Below, in pieces: positions 39,001-48,945 of a stretch of DNA of 64,000 nt. Positions within the stretch are counted from its first letter, which is position 1. The number at the start of each line of letters is the position of its first letter. Source of the DNA: Candidatus Altimarinota bacterium (GTDB taxonomy: Bacteria > Patescibacteriota > Gracilibacteria > BD1-5 > UBA2023). The notes under the pieces are model-generated. The model did not search any database, was not told where the DNA came from, and saw nothing but the letters and a program-made list of their open reading frames with translations. The DNA lies in assembly GCA_028713325.1 (NCBI GenBank), contig JAQTON010000002.1, positions 1 through 64,000 of the forward strand, in the 5' to 3' direction. Position numbers and translations under genes: made by a program.

Positions 39001-40632
39001 TTATTTTTGTATTATAAACTCGATATTATCCGGATTGCTGGAGACTCTCGTCAGCCAAAATGGCGAGAAACTGATTTTCACACTCGCGATATTATTGTCA
39101 TTCAGCAGAAGGGATTTAGCTTCCTTCGGTGAAGTATTTGCAATCAAATTCTTGAGTTTCTTGGTAAGATTATTTGACACATCCTCGAAGTTATAGGAGA
39201 TGGTTGCGTCCAACTCGGTTGTTGCTTTCATGGAGAAATTGGGAGCGATGTTTTTGGAGACGATATTAGTAATGCGGAAACTCTCGTCATTCACTCTTAT
39301 GAGTTTCTCCGTACCAAAAAGGAGGCTCTCGTTGAGAATGGTTTTGAGATAAAAGAGAGCAGCGCTTCTGTCATAGACATACGTACTGATTTTTACTTTT
39401 CCGTTAATGGTCACTTCCTCATTTTTATCTCCTATTTTCGCATCCTTTCCGAGCAGGAGATCGCCCATGGTATAAATGATATTTTCATTGATGGGGAGTA
39501 TTGCATAATTTTCGCCGTTTTCTGTGTTGGTTTTTTTGATGACTTCTTTCATGGATTCCAGGGCTTTGCTTTTCAATTTTTCTGCGAGAATATCTTTGAA
39601 GCTCGTCACTTCTTTGTCGGTCAAAATGTGAATTTTCGGATTAATTCCCCCATTGAAGGAAGTGGAAGTTTTGGCATAGATTTTATCACGATTGAATTTG
39701 AGTCCGGGAATAGTGAGAGTGGTTCATTCTCCGATATTTCCCCGTACTCCAATAATCTCTCCTTTCAGATCATATGTATCGGCTATGAGAGTTGTCATAG
39801 TCTTCCCAATAACGGTTACTCCCGAGAGTGTTCGAGTTGGAGGAACTTTTATCCATTCACTGGTTTTAAATACCACCCCATCCTCTGTAGCAAAGCGAGT
39901 GGCCGGACGAAAAACCTGTTCCTGCCGGAGTTCATTGTAGATATCCACGGTTCCATATGCATTCTTCGTGCTCATCTGGTCGATAGTTGTCACATTGAAG
40001 GTATATTCCATCGGTATCTCGAGATTTATCGGTCGCACATTAACGGTATTTTTGCTATCGAGCACACTGGCTTCCTTTTGGGAAAATACGATATTTCTCG
40101 ATACCGTCTTGATTCACAGTTCCGGTGTTATCGTCACATAGGTTTTTGATACCGCGAAATAGAATATGAACGCAAGGAGCGAGAGGGAAGTGATGAGTCC
40201 TATGATGAGAAAAAATACATTGGAATCCTGTCAAATTTTCTTATTTTTATAGAGGAGAGTTTTCTTTTTGGAAAAGAATACGAATTTCAAAAAGAGTTTA
40301 TTTATCTCATAACGAGTGTATTCGAGGAAAGTAAAATTATGCCTCAAAATATGATTTTTCGCATATTCTTTTTCAAATTCTATATCGTCATTTTTTTGAA
40401 AAAATCGGATCCCGAGAGATTCTCCCAGTCTCTTGAGTTCACTATTGTTCGTGATAAAAGAGAACCGCTTCATCGGAAAACGGTAGAGAAGGAGTTTAAG
40501 ATTCAGGTAGTTGGTAAGATGGATGTTATCCTCTATCTCCATCTGAATCTCCCCGGATTCCATCTTGGATACTTTTTCAAATATCTCGATGATGGAATCG
40601 TATTTATGGATATGGAGTCATTTTTTATTCAT
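39001..40632 (-). CDS. membrane protein with baseplate-J-like extracellular domain
   Basis: 543 aa with four TGA-Gly codons. About 130 mostly charged N-terminal residues (cytoplasmic, 'NLKLLLYRFPMKRFSF') precede a membrane helix (about 137-158, 'FFLIIGLITSLSLLAFIFYF'). The outer part has 'KNAYGTVDIYNELRQEQVF', 'PATRFATEDGVVFKTSEWI' and 'GLKFNRDKIYAKTSTSFNGG', a pattern I associate with the baseplate J-like proteins often annotated in CPR genomes. It begins inside the pilM stop (ATGAATAA, 8-nt overlap), so it is translationally coupled to pilM and may be a pilus alignment or docking protein. Confidence 0.7.
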
Positions 40633-41830
40633 ATCGGTAGATTATGTAGCGGAGTATACGAGCTATAGGGTCTTTTTTTAAGAGAAGCATTTCTTCGGTA
40701 GCTTTTGCTAAACTGAAAACTTGAATGAAACTTCAGGTATCATGGGGGGATATATTTTCTATCGTGTCGAGCAATTGCTCTATATGAATATCATTTCCGA
40801 TGTTTTTTGTTCCGAGATACTCGGAGAGTTTCTTTTGGAGGAATTCGGAAGCTCCTCATCCGGAGAGGAAAATATTTTTCAGAAAGAGTTGCTTCGTGAT
40901 ATCTGTCATAGCAACAAATATCGCGTCAAAGAGAACTTCGAAAAATACATCGAACACTTCTTTGTGTTTCTCGTATGTCTGTTCGATGTGAGTAATGTTG
41001 TGTTCAATATCAAGATATCAAAGTTTCGGTTCTTTTTGTTTGAAAGTCTCTTCGAGAAGTCCAAATCCGAAATTGAGCGTATTTCCTCCGAGAATTTCTC
41101 CTCTGTTGAGCACGACTATAGTCGTTTTTGATGCACCGAAATCGATGCAACAGTTGAAATCGAAATTCTCCTCTTTCTCTTCGAGAAACTTCGGAAGCGT
41201 AACGATAGATGGAATGAGGGAAATAACATTTTTCGAGAGACCCCGTCCGATGTTTTGAATCATATTGACGTACGAGAGCGGCACGAAGACATTGATAACT
41301 CCGAGCTTGATGTTTTTCCCGGTAAATCCGATGGGATTTCCGAGTTTTTTCCCATCCACCACTATGGAGATAATAGAAGTGGTGACAAGCTTCATCTCGG
41401 ATTCTATAATTCCGGTTCGTTCTCGTATCTTTCCTTTTACCCTATCGAGGGATGTATGTTCCACTTTTTTAACGATATGGTCAATCTCATCCATAGTGAT
41501 GGGGTTTTCTGGATTCTCTCGGATGTAATTCATATGAATGATATCCGAGAAAGTGAGAACCGATCAGAGCGATATGACGATATCCGACGGTATCTCATCG
41601 AGATTTTCTCCTGCCTTATTGATGGCTTTCTTGATAGTTTCAGAAACTCCATAGAGATCGGCGATTTCTCCGTCGATGATATTTTTCTTACTCTGTCGCA
41701 GAGTAGCCGAACCGAGTATCTTAATCCCTCCTCCTTCAATCGAACAAATAAGAACCTTAATCTTGGAGGTTCCTATGTCGAGAGCGATGAATTGATGGTA
41801 ATCAACAATGTTGCTTATCTTGAAGGACAT
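40625..41830 (-). CDS. PilM/FtsA-like actin-fold ATPase
   Basis: 401 aa with four TGA-Gly codons. 'FIALDIGTSKIKVLICSIEG' (about 14-33) is the phosphate-1 motif of the FtsA/PilM family. 'FNCCIDFGASKTTIVVLNRG' is the phosphate-2 loop and 'IFLS-G-(G)AS' with TGA is the adenosine motif. The family scaffolds pilus assembly (PilM) or the divisome (FtsA). The extra segment 'FSLAKATEEMLLLKKDP' follows the last TGA. Neighbouring genes favour a pilus or envelope role, but FtsA cannot be excluded. Confidence 0.82.
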
Positions 41831-41855
41831 GAATGGAAAAGTTACTTATCTATAT

Positions 41856-42404
41856 TTACATTCCCATCATCATTTTGAGTTCGTCGAGACGACTTTCTTT
41901 CCCGGCCCTTTTGAGCATAGATGCCCCTTCTTCCACATTCCCTTCCGAGATGAGAGTAACGCCGAGATCTTCCATGATGAGTTCATCTTCCGGCGAGAGA
42001 TTGAGGGCTCGTTTCATGACGGCCACTCCCTTGCTCGGATTTCCGAGCATAGCGTACCCCCATCCGAGATTTCGAAGAATCTCCGGGTTATTCGGAAAGA
42101 GTTCATTGGCTTTTTCCAGGAGTTCCACTCCGATACGGAAATTGCTCTTGGAAATATGGATGAACCCCATGAGGTACATTCCCGTTGCGGATTCCGGATG
42201 GAGCTTCTGAGCGACCTTGAGTGCCGCTTCCGCAGCGTCGAGATTCCCCTCGTAGAGTCCGATATCAGCGAGCTCCTCATAGAGTCGATAATCGTCCGCG
42301 TTTTTCAGGAGATATTCCTGTACTTTGATTTTCGCATTCGCATACAACCCCGAATACTTGAGTTGCTCGATTTCTTGAATCTGTTTTGCATTGGTTTCTC
42401 GCAT
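41856..42404 (-). CDS. tetratricopeptide repeat protein
   Basis: 182 aa. Helical TPR units are visible: 'YSGLYANAKIKVQEYLLKNA', 'ADIGLYEGNLDAAEAALKVA', 'MGFIHISKSNFRIGVELLEK', 'LGWGYAMLGNPSKGVAVMKR' and 'LGVTLISEGNVEEGASMLKR'. Such proteins mediate complexes, and position before pilM suggests a pilus or cell-envelope partner. No TGA codons. The 277-nt AT-rich region upstream, to 42681, holds no coding sequence I can support. Confidence 0.88.
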   Translation of the reverse strand: MRETNAKQIQEIEQLKYSGLYANAKIKVQEYLLKNADDYRLYEELADIGLYEGNLDAAEAALKVAQKLHPESATGMYLMGFIHISKSNFRIGVELLEKANELFPNNPEILRNLGWGYAMLGNPSKGVAVMKRALNLSPEDELIMEDLGVTLISEGNVEEGASMLKRAGKESRLDELKMMMGM

Positions 42405-42681
42405 GATTGTTTTTGTTACTGATTACTATTGGTTAATTTTGATGATTATCTATATCGAAAATTTTTACAGTATTTCATTCTATTTTACAGAAAGCTCGGA
42501 ATTGTTTATTTATACGAAAGTAATGTATTTTATCTTTTTTAGGTTCTCTCATCTTGAAATCTATCTGTTTGAAATTTCATGATAATAAAAACTTCTTACA
42601 TTTCTGGTATTGTTTTTGCAAGTTTCTAGACTCTAGATATATGATTAAATCATCTGAGATGAGAACTGTATCTATCATATA

Positions 42682-42882
42682 CTAATAATCAACAAAATTT
42701 AAAGTATTTACAGTATCTAGTTTCGCTCTCGTTTCCTTTGGTATATCATTGATTGATATTTGATAGAGTTCAACTTGATTTTCTTTTAACTCTTTCTCTA
42801 AAAAGTAAAGGAATTTCAGTTGTATTTCATAAGCAGAGTATTTTTGTTCTATCTGAGGATTATCTATAGTTACAGTGGTCAT
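42682..42882 (-). CDS. small hypothetical protein, antitoxin-like start
   Basis: 66 aa ending in TAG. The N terminus (MTTVTIDNPQIEQKYSAYEI) has the beta-strand look of ribbon-type antitoxins. The rest is helical and charged ('LEKELKENQVELYQISIND'). No toxin gene is adjacent, so the role is unproven. Confidence 0.4.
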   Translation of the reverse strand: MTTVTIDNPQIEQKYSAYEIQLKFLYFLEKELKENQVELYQISINDIPKETRAKLDTVNTLNFVDY

Positions 42883-42959
42883 ATTCGCTAAAAATTATAT
42901 TTTATATATTTACTCTGCTATCATACCCAAAAAAAGTCTTTTTTCAATAGATAATTTTC

Positions 42960-44018
42960 CTATTTTTGCTCCAGTTTATCGAGCCGTGTTTTGAAAGAAT
43001 CAATCTCCTTCTGTTGATCGATATACTTCGTAAAAAGTTCATCGAGTTTATGAGAGAGTTCTTTGACTGCTTCTATGAGGGGAGCAACCAATGCTGAATA
43101 ATTTACTGCTTTCATTCCTTGTTTATCTGTATTTACTAGTTCAGGAAAGACTTGTTCCACTTCTTGTGCGATAACTCCGACTTGAGAACCACTTCCTTTT
43201 GATGAATCTTTCCATTCATAGGTTACACCACGAAGTTCTTCTATTTTATCCAAAGCTCCTGAGAGTATTTGAATATTTTTCTTGAGATTACGATCAGAAG
43301 CAGTCCAGGAAGTTCCACGTACACTTCCATTAACATCGAGTTTATAACCTACATCAGTAGTAGTGCCAATCATAACATTACCATTACTAGCTATTACCAT
43401 TTTCGTATTTCCTGCAGATATTCCACCAATACCTAAGTTTAATTGATTAGAGCCCCCGGCCCATATCCATGATTGAGTGGCTCCATTAAAAGAATCAGTA
43501 AGTTGGACAGAGTTATAAAATTTTGAGTCTCCGGCAGACAAGGAGCCTCTTATATCTAGTAAAGCCCCAGGACTTGTTGTCCCAATACCAATGTTTCCAA
43601 CGTTATCAATAACAAACGGTGTTGACCATGAGGCCCCATTATAGGAATCTATAGCAAAACCATTAGCGGGCACGGCAGATGTTACACGAAAACCGTACTT
43701 CTGTGTTCCGTTCAGAGTCAATGCACCGGATCCTGCTATATCCGTCCTAGTTAATGCGATTTCGAGCTGACTTCTTGGATTCACTGTCCCAATCCCCATA
43801 TTTCCTCCCGAGAATGAAAGATTCGAAAGATTTGTATCCAATGTCTGAAGTCCTGTAACCATCTTATTCCATTCTGTTGCAGTCAATCCCGAGCCACTTC
43901 ATACATTTGCCGGATAACTTGAGATATAGTTTGAATATCCGATGGTCAGTACTATAACCGTCCCAAAGAACACCAGCCCAGAATAGAATGATTTCTTCCA
44001 GAAAGAAAGAGTTTTCAT
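42960..44018 (-). CDS. surface protein with C-terminal S74 chaperone domain
   Basis: 352 aa with one TGA-Gly. One N-terminal membrane segment (about 14-31), then 'SGLTATEWNKMVTGLQTLD'. The middle is a beta-rich repeat region with 'GNIGIGTTSPGALLDIRGSL' and related 'MGIGTVNPRSQLEI' and 'VMIGTTTDVGYKLDVNGSV' units, as in trimeric tail fibres. The end is the intramolecular chaperone (Peptidase_S74): 'SDRNLKKNIQILSGALDKI' with the Ser-Lys dyad, 'YEWKD', 'QVGVIAQEVEQVFPELV', then a coiled coil. A self-cleaving trimeric fibre is expected. It is cellular, since no other phage genes are near. Confidence 0.88.
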
Positions 44019-44179
44019 AGAAAAGAAAAGTAAGAAATTAAATTTGTTTCATTATCGCATTTTTCTTCTGCAAATCAAGTTTCGTTTCTGAAAAATCCCC
44101 CATTTCCAAAGTTTGATTTTTATTTTTTCGATGTTTTCGTATAATTACCCGCAATAATCTTATTTATAGTACTATTTTT

Positions 44180-44980
44180 ATGAAGATTCTTATTCTCTGA
44201 GACATATTTGGACGAACCGGTCGTAGGATGGTAGAGGAGAATATCGGTGCACTCCGTACAAAATACACTCCCGATTTCATGATCGCCAATTCCGAGAACA
44301 TCACCGGCGGGAAGTGACCGATTGAGAAACACGTTCTTGCTATGAAAGACCTCGGTTTCGATGTCTTGACCGGAGGGAATCATGTTTTCTCGAATCTGAA
44401 GGATTCCGGGAGTGTGTTTTCCGATCCCGAGTCCATACAGATTCGTCCGGCGAACTATCTGGAACTTAGAGAATATCCCATCCCGGGAAAGGGATGGAGA
44501 ATAGTCGAGAAAAATGGACAAAAGCTCTTGGTAATCAATGTTATGTCGAATGTTTTTATGTATGATGGTCTCGATAATCCGTTTCAGAGCATCGATCGGA
44601 TTCTCTCGGGGTTTACCGAAAAATTTGATGCGATTGTAGTGGATTTTCATCGGGAAACAACCGCGGAGCTCGTGAATATGGCGTATTTTCTCGATGGACG
44701 GACAAGTGTCGTATATGGAACCCATACGCACGTGCAGACGAATGACGAACGGATATTTCCGAAAGGGACGGGGATGATTACGGATCTCGGTATGACCGGA
44801 CCTCTCTGGAGCTCCATCGGACACACTTTCGAATCCCGTCTGCCTCAACTTTTGACCGGCACCAAACTCTTCGGCCCGAAAGCGGAACAGGTGGTTGGAG
44901 AAGGGGTACTGACCGGAATTTTCGTGGAGATACGGGAGGGGAGGTGTGTACATATCGAGAAAATCCGAATCCAGGAGTAA
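44180..44980 (+). CDS. YmdB-family metallophosphoesterase
   Basis: 266 aa with two TGA-Gly codons (LIL-G-DIFGRTG and GK-G-PIEKH). The family hydrolyses 2',3'-cyclic nucleotides and affects RNA turnover. The dimetal-site motifs are 'GDIFGRTGRR', 'ANSENITGGKG', 'LTGGNHVFSN', 'DFHRETTAE' and 'VYGTHTHVQTND'. 'GTGMITDLGMTGP' and the C-terminal strand fit. The standard code loses the first Asp. Element copy D starts at its TAA. Confidence 0.94.
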
Positions 44981-45099
44981 GAACCTCTGAAAAGCTCAAT
45001 CTTTGCATTCAAAATTCCGCTTCCTCGTTCTCCGTACAGTCGTACGGTTCGCTCCGGTGCTCACTTTTCATACAAATCTCATCGCTTTTGAGAAGTTCT
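44980..45099 (+). repeat. 3'-end structured repeat, copy D (after ymdB)
   Basis: Outer arms AGAACCTCTGAAAAGC (44980-44995) and GCTTTTGAGAAGTTCT (45084-45099) pair at 14 of 16 positions. The interior has GCATTCAAAATTCCGCTTCC and the hairpin CCGTAC-agtc-GTACGG. It begins with the last base of the ymdB stop codon. Confidence 0.75.
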
Positions 45100-45230
45100 T
45101 GGTAAGGAGAAATTCACTGAAAAATCTACTTTGTCAAACGAAAAATATTCGATTTATTTGTATCTTTTTTCCCGATATGCTATACTGGTTTTTGTCGGGG
45201 AATCAAAATATATTTTCTCTATAACTTCCC

Positions 45231-45533
45231 ATGACCACACAAAACACCGAAATACTGAGAAGAATATCCGTCGCAGGACTTCACTCGGATGACGCTCGTG
45301 AGATTATACGAATATTTCCGGTACTGACCGAAGAAAAACAACTTCAGATACTCGAAACTTGGGATTCGGTTGTTGCAAGCATTAAGCTTCATCGCGACGA
45401 ACTGGAACAGGAAAAAGAGATTCTCCTCATCAGAGCTCTTGAAAATATAGAATCCGATTTGGAGGAATACGGACGAACTCTCGTTCATGGTGGAGCCAAG
45501 AAGGATCTCTCCGGACTGAAGTTTCAAATATAG
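45231..45533 (+). CDS. small helical hypothetical protein
   Basis: 100 aa. Fully hydrophilic and helical ('DAREIIRIFPVLTEEKQLQI', 'LHRDELEQEKEILLIRALEN'). No family recognised. It is followed 26 nt later by another small gene in the same direction, so the pair is probably one operon. Confidence 0.6.
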   Translation: MTTQNTEILRRISVAGLHSDDAREIIRIFPVLTEEKQLQILETWDSVVASIKLHRDELEQEKEILLIRALENIESDLEEYGRTLVHGGAKKDLSGLKFQI

Positions 45534-45559
45534 ATACTATCTTTTAAACAAAAACACAT

Positions 45560-45919
45560 ATGACACAGATGAACGGAATGAACGGAAGCGAAACTCTCAA
45601 TGGGATTTTTCAAAAAGGTCCAAAAATTCCGGAATTGCAGGCAAAAATTGATGCCATGTTACTGCAATTTTCTCCGGAAGGAAAAAACAGCCCAAAAGTG
45701 CAAGAAGCATTGAATCGTATCGGTTCGATTTCAGAAACTCTCACTTCTCTTGTGGGAGGAACTCGTGCCGAAATAGTAAGTCTGTATACGGAAACGGTTA
45801 CTACGACACGTCTTTCAGAATATTCCAACAAAGTGGCTATTTTAGAATCACACCAACGAAATCGTGTTTCAAATATTCTTGGTGCATCCAATGATGAATC
45901 ATATTCTCAAGTCGCATAA
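45560..45919 (+). CDS. small hypothetical protein
   Basis: 119 aa starting MTQMNGMNGSETLNG, hydrophilic, with Glu/Lys/Ser-rich helices ('KVQEALNRIGSISETLTSLV'). No recognised domain and no TGA codon. It ends 10-15 nt before a strong terminator, so it closes the two-gene unit. Confidence 0.6.
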   Translation: MTQMNGMNGSETLNGIFQKGPKIPELQAKIDAMLLQFSPEGKNSPKVQEALNRIGSISETLTSLVGGTRAEIVSLYTETVTTTRLSEYSNKVAILESHQRNRVSNILGASNDESYSQVA

Positions 45920-45927
45920 TTTAAAGA

Positions 45928-45965
45928 CAAAAAAACCCTCTCGAGTACTCGAGAGGGTTTTTTTG
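45928..45965. terminator. bidirectional terminator before rpmG
   Basis: AAAAAAACCCTCTCGAG-ta-CTCGAGAGGGTTTTTTT: near-perfect stem between convergent genes. Confidence 0.9.
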
Positions 45966-45975
45966 TCTTTTTGTC

Positions 45976-46152
45976 TTAATGCTTTGTTTCTTTCAGTTTG
46001 AAAATAACATGCTTTCGGAGTTTCTTATCGTATTTTCGAAGTTCGAGCTTTTCTCCGGCTGCGAAGTTTCTCTTTTGTACATTCGTGATGTATCCCATGA
46101 TTCCTGACTCAGTAGAGATACAAGACATGTATGTTCGTTTTCCTTTTGCCAT
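45976..46152 (-). CDS. rpmG: 50S ribosomal protein L33
   Basis: 58 aa. 'MAKGKRTYMSCISTESGIMG' start, then 'YITNVQKRNFAAGEKLELRK' and 'YDKKLRKHVIFKLKETK', close to the family consensus. The zinc Cys pairs are absent except one Cys at residue 10, as in C-minus L33 types. A separate small gene, convergent with the 45560 unit. Confidence 0.93.
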   Translation of the reverse strand: MAKGKRTYMSCISTESGIMGYITNVQKRNFAAGEKLELRKYDKKLRKHVIFKLKETKH

Positions 46153-46178
46153 AAGTAGAGAGTATTAGAAGTAATTAA

Positions 46179-46208
46179 TTGGATCCCCGCCTTCGCGAGG
46201 ATGACGAA
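46179..46208. repeat. GGATCCCCGCCTTCGCGAGGATGAC repeat unit
   Basis: A short hairpin, ATCCCCGCcttcGCGAGGAT, of a type met as a dispersed repeat in many bacterial genomes (TCCCCGC...GCGGGGATGAC). A single copy here between rpmG and obgE. Confidence 0.45.
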
Positions 46209-46306
46209 TTTATAGGGCACAGTATATGTTTTTTTTTAAATTTACAAATCTTTTTGTAAAAAAGGGTTTTTTGGATAGAATGCGGGAAATTTCTAACCCC
46301 TTGTTT

Positions 46307-47668
46307 ATGTTTATCGATGAAGTAAAAATCACTATCAAAGCCTGAAAGGGTGGAAACGGAATCGTTTCGTGGCGTCGTGAGAAGTGTATCCCGAACGGAG
46401 GTCCCTATGGATGAGACGGAGGGTACGGCGGAAACGCCTATCTTCGTGCCACCTCTAATATGAATACCTTATCGGATTTTCGTCACACTCATACGCTCAG
46501 GGCCGATAACGGTGAAAATGGAGGAACAAAGGAAATGCACGGTGCAAAAGGAGAAGATCTTATCATCAAAGTTCCCGTTGGAACGATCGTAACCGATGCG
46601 GAAACAGGCGAAATTATCGTAGATTTGAATCACGAAGGAGAGACTTATCCGCTTTGCCAATGAGGACGCGGAGGATTTGGAAATGCCCATTTCCCATCGA
46701 GTGTTCGTCAGGCTCCGGCTTTTGCAGAACTTGGAGATATCGGAGAAGAAAAGTGTGTTAATATGGAGCTCAAGCTTGTCGCGGATATCGGGATTATCGG
46801 ACTTCCGAATGCAGGAAAATCCACTCTCATTCAGAGTGTGACGAATGTGCGTCCAAAGATTGCCGATTATCCGTTCACCACGCTTATACCCAATCTCGGA
46901 GTCATGGAGTATAAAGGACAGAGCCTCATCCTCGAGGATGTTCCGGGACTTATTAAGGGGGCCTCGGAAGGGAAGGGGCTTGGTATTCAGTTCTTGAAAC
47001 ACATCGAACGAACCCATGTACTTCTTCATCTTTTGGATATGAGTCAAGGTGAGGAAGCGGTGGTACAAAATTATAAAGACATCCGAAAAGAGTTGGAACT
47101 TTTTTCGGATACTCTTGGAAAAAAAGAGGAAGTGATTGTCTTTTCCAAAGCCGATATCGTTCCTCCGGATGAGATAATACCCCTCTCAAAGAAGCTTGCA
47201 AAACATTTTAAAGGGAAAAGGTATTTCACTATATCGGCGGCAGGATTCCAGTGAATCGACGAGCTTAAAGATTTTTTGATTTCGGAATATGCCGGAAAGT
47301 CATTTTCGGTGGAAGGCGGAGAAGGAGACGGGGAGGATACTCCGATGAAATTCTACGATCTCAAGGATTTTCAAAAAAACGACAGTTTCAAGATAACGAA
47401 GACGGGAGAACGAGAGATAACCGTGACGGGAGAACGAATCGAACAAATCGTTCGTATGACCGATATGAAAAATTTCGAAGCGGTTGCTCGCGTGTATGAC
47501 ATCATGGAGAAACTTCATATCCTCACAAAGGTTCATTCCATGCTCCGAGCCAATATAGAAGAGTACTTCTTCGAAGGATCGGATAATGAAGATTTCGGGA
47601 AAATCATTATCGCCGGACGGGCATTTCCTTTGGAAAAAACGATTTTTCAGAAGAAATCGAAGGGGTAA
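46307..47668 (+). CDS. obgE: GTPase Obg
   Basis: 453 aa with four TGA-Gly codons. Obg is a large-subunit ribosome assembly and stress GTPase. The Gly-rich N-terminal domain uses TGA at conserved glycines: 'IKA(G)KGGNGIVSWRREK', 'GPYG(G)DGGYGGNAYLRA' and 'CQ(G)GRGGFGNAHF'; bracketed G is TGA. The G domain has 'GIIGLPNAGKSTLI', 'DYPFTTLIPNLGV', 'DVPGLI' and 'SKAD'. The C-terminal OCT domain is present ('REITVTGERIEQIVRMTDM'). It ends TAA. Confidence 0.97.
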
Positions 47669-47675
47669 AAAATAA

Positions 47676-47712
47676 AAAAATAGATACACGATTAATCGTG
47701 TATCTATTTTTT
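47676..47712. terminator. bidirectional terminator after obgE
   Basis: AAAAAATAGATACACGATTAATCGTGTATCTATTTTTT: near-perfect stem, shared with the convergent HATPase gene whose stop it touches. Confidence 0.88.
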
Positions 47713-48242
47713 TATAAAATTTCCATTCTCTTTCTGACTCCGACTATGAGTCCACCATTGGGGTTATCCCGAAAATAGAGTTCGTCGACGAGATTGGTCA
47801 CGAGTTGGAAGAGTCCGCGACCCCGTTTTCCGAGGTATCATTCAAATCAGACAGGTGACTTGGATTTTTTCAACTCTTCCATCTCCTGGCTCGTCTTTGA
47901 TTCGGGTCCTCGCCCGGTATCGCACACTTCCATATTGATAGCGAGAATCTTCTCTAAGGTTTTGAAATGTACGATGAAATGATTTTTATCAAGCGGGAGA
48001 CTTCCATACTCGATGGAGTTGTTGACGAGTTCATCTGATATCAAGGCAAAACGATTTTTCCACGGCACATTGATATTGTTTTTCTGAAATAAGAGTAACA
48101 TGAGATCACGGATGATTTTTGATTGGTTGTAGTCTGCCTTAAAAATGAGTTCCAAATCAAAATTTCCAAAATCAGAAACATTCTTGTTTATGAAATCGAC
48201 CAGTTCGCTATATTCAAGATGGGAAATATCTATCTGGAGCAT
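47712..48242 (-). CDS. anti-sigma-type HATPase kinase
   Basis: 176 aa with two TGA-Gly codons. A GHKL ATPase like RsbW/SpoIIAB, which phosphorylates STAS proteins and can bind a sigma factor. N box 'ISDELVNNSIEYGSL', G1 'EVCDTGRGPES', G2 'YLGKRGRGLFQLVTNLVDEL' right after both TGA codons, and 'GGLIVGVRKRM'. Start MLQIDISHLEY. The STAS substrate may be the 26344 gene. No sigma gene adjacent. Confidence 0.85.
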
Positions 48243-48303
48243 TGTTAGGGGGGTAAATCCATAAATATACTGGGTAATTATACCTATTACCCTACCTAAA
48301 GTC

Positions 48304-48342
48304 AAAAAAAAAGACCATTTGTACAAACAAATGGTCTTTTTC
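48304..48342 (-). terminator. terminator after HU gene
   Basis: AAAAAGACCATTTGT-acaa-... pairing with ACAAATGGTCTTTTT, a 15-bp stem just beyond the HU stop. Confidence 0.85.
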
Positions 48343-48351
48343 CTATAAAAA

Positions 48352-48624
48352 CTATCTTACAGATTCCTTAAGAGTTTTACCTGCACGGAATACAGGAGAC
48401 TTCATAGCTGGGATCATAATCTTCGCACCAGTCTTAGGGTTAACTCCATTTCGTTTTGCACGAGCAGAAACTTTGAAGGCACCAAAACCAGTAATATTAA
48501 CCTCTCCACCTTTTTTGAGTTCAGCAGTAACTACTGAAATCATAGAATTAAGAGCTTTTCCAGCAGCATCTTGTGAAAGACCTGCAGCAGTAGCTACTGC
48601 TTTAATAAAATCCTGTTTTTTCAT
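48352..48624 (-). CDS. hup: DNA-binding protein HU
   Basis: 90 aa. Histone-like nucleoid protein. 'MKKQDFIKAVATAAGLSQDA', then 'NITGFGAFKVSARAKRNGVN', the DNA-gripping arm 'GVNPKTGAKIMIPAMKSPVF' and terminal 'RAGKTLKESVR' are characteristic. A single highly basic chain; no TGA codons. Its terminator also sits next to the anti-sigma gene upstream of which it lies. Confidence 0.97.
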   Translation of the reverse strand: MKKQDFIKAVATAAGLSQDAAGKALNSMISVVTAELKKGGEVNITGFGAFKVSARAKRNGVNPKTGAKIMIPAMKSPVFRAGKTLKESVR

Positions 48625-48945
48625 AAAAATTGTTATTATAGAGATAAAATAACAAGAGCGATTATATGAAGCCTAAAGCAAAAAGCAAATGTTTTTTTGT
48701 TTTTTTATCTAAAAATCTCATTTTTCTGCTGAGAAAATGAAACAAATTATCTTATATTTTGCTTTAACAGAGAGGTTATCGATTAATTAGCATTGATATG
48801 CTTTTTCTTCTATTTTCTGAGGTATTTTCTTCATAAAACCAGTAAGATACTGTTATATAAGGGGGAATTATTTCTTTATTCTTCTATTTCTTATCCTTAT
48901 ATAAACTTGATTTTTCACCCATTTTCCATATACTTCTTAATACAT
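48625..48945. other. 321-nt AT-rich gap before tmRNA
   Basis: Holds the HU promoter side and the tmRNA promoter. It shows no open frame with coding character on either strand. Apart from the -35/-10 pair at 48907-48934 I see nothing else defined. Confidence 0.5.
48907..48934 (+). promoter_or_regulatory. candidate tmRNA promoter
   Basis: TTGATT (48907-48912) and TATACT (48929-48934) with a 16-nt spacer, 11 nt before the 5' end of the tmRNA. Confidence 0.5.

Noticed and set aside
42405-42681. Possible gene in the AT-rich gap upstream of the TPR gene
   Set aside because: Frames are short, no start/ribosome site combination looks convincing, and composition is that of non-coding DNA.
42960-44018. 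Prophage tail-fibre locus
   Set aside because: The S74 domain protein has its own membrane anchor, and no capsid, terminase, portal or integrase genes are nearby.
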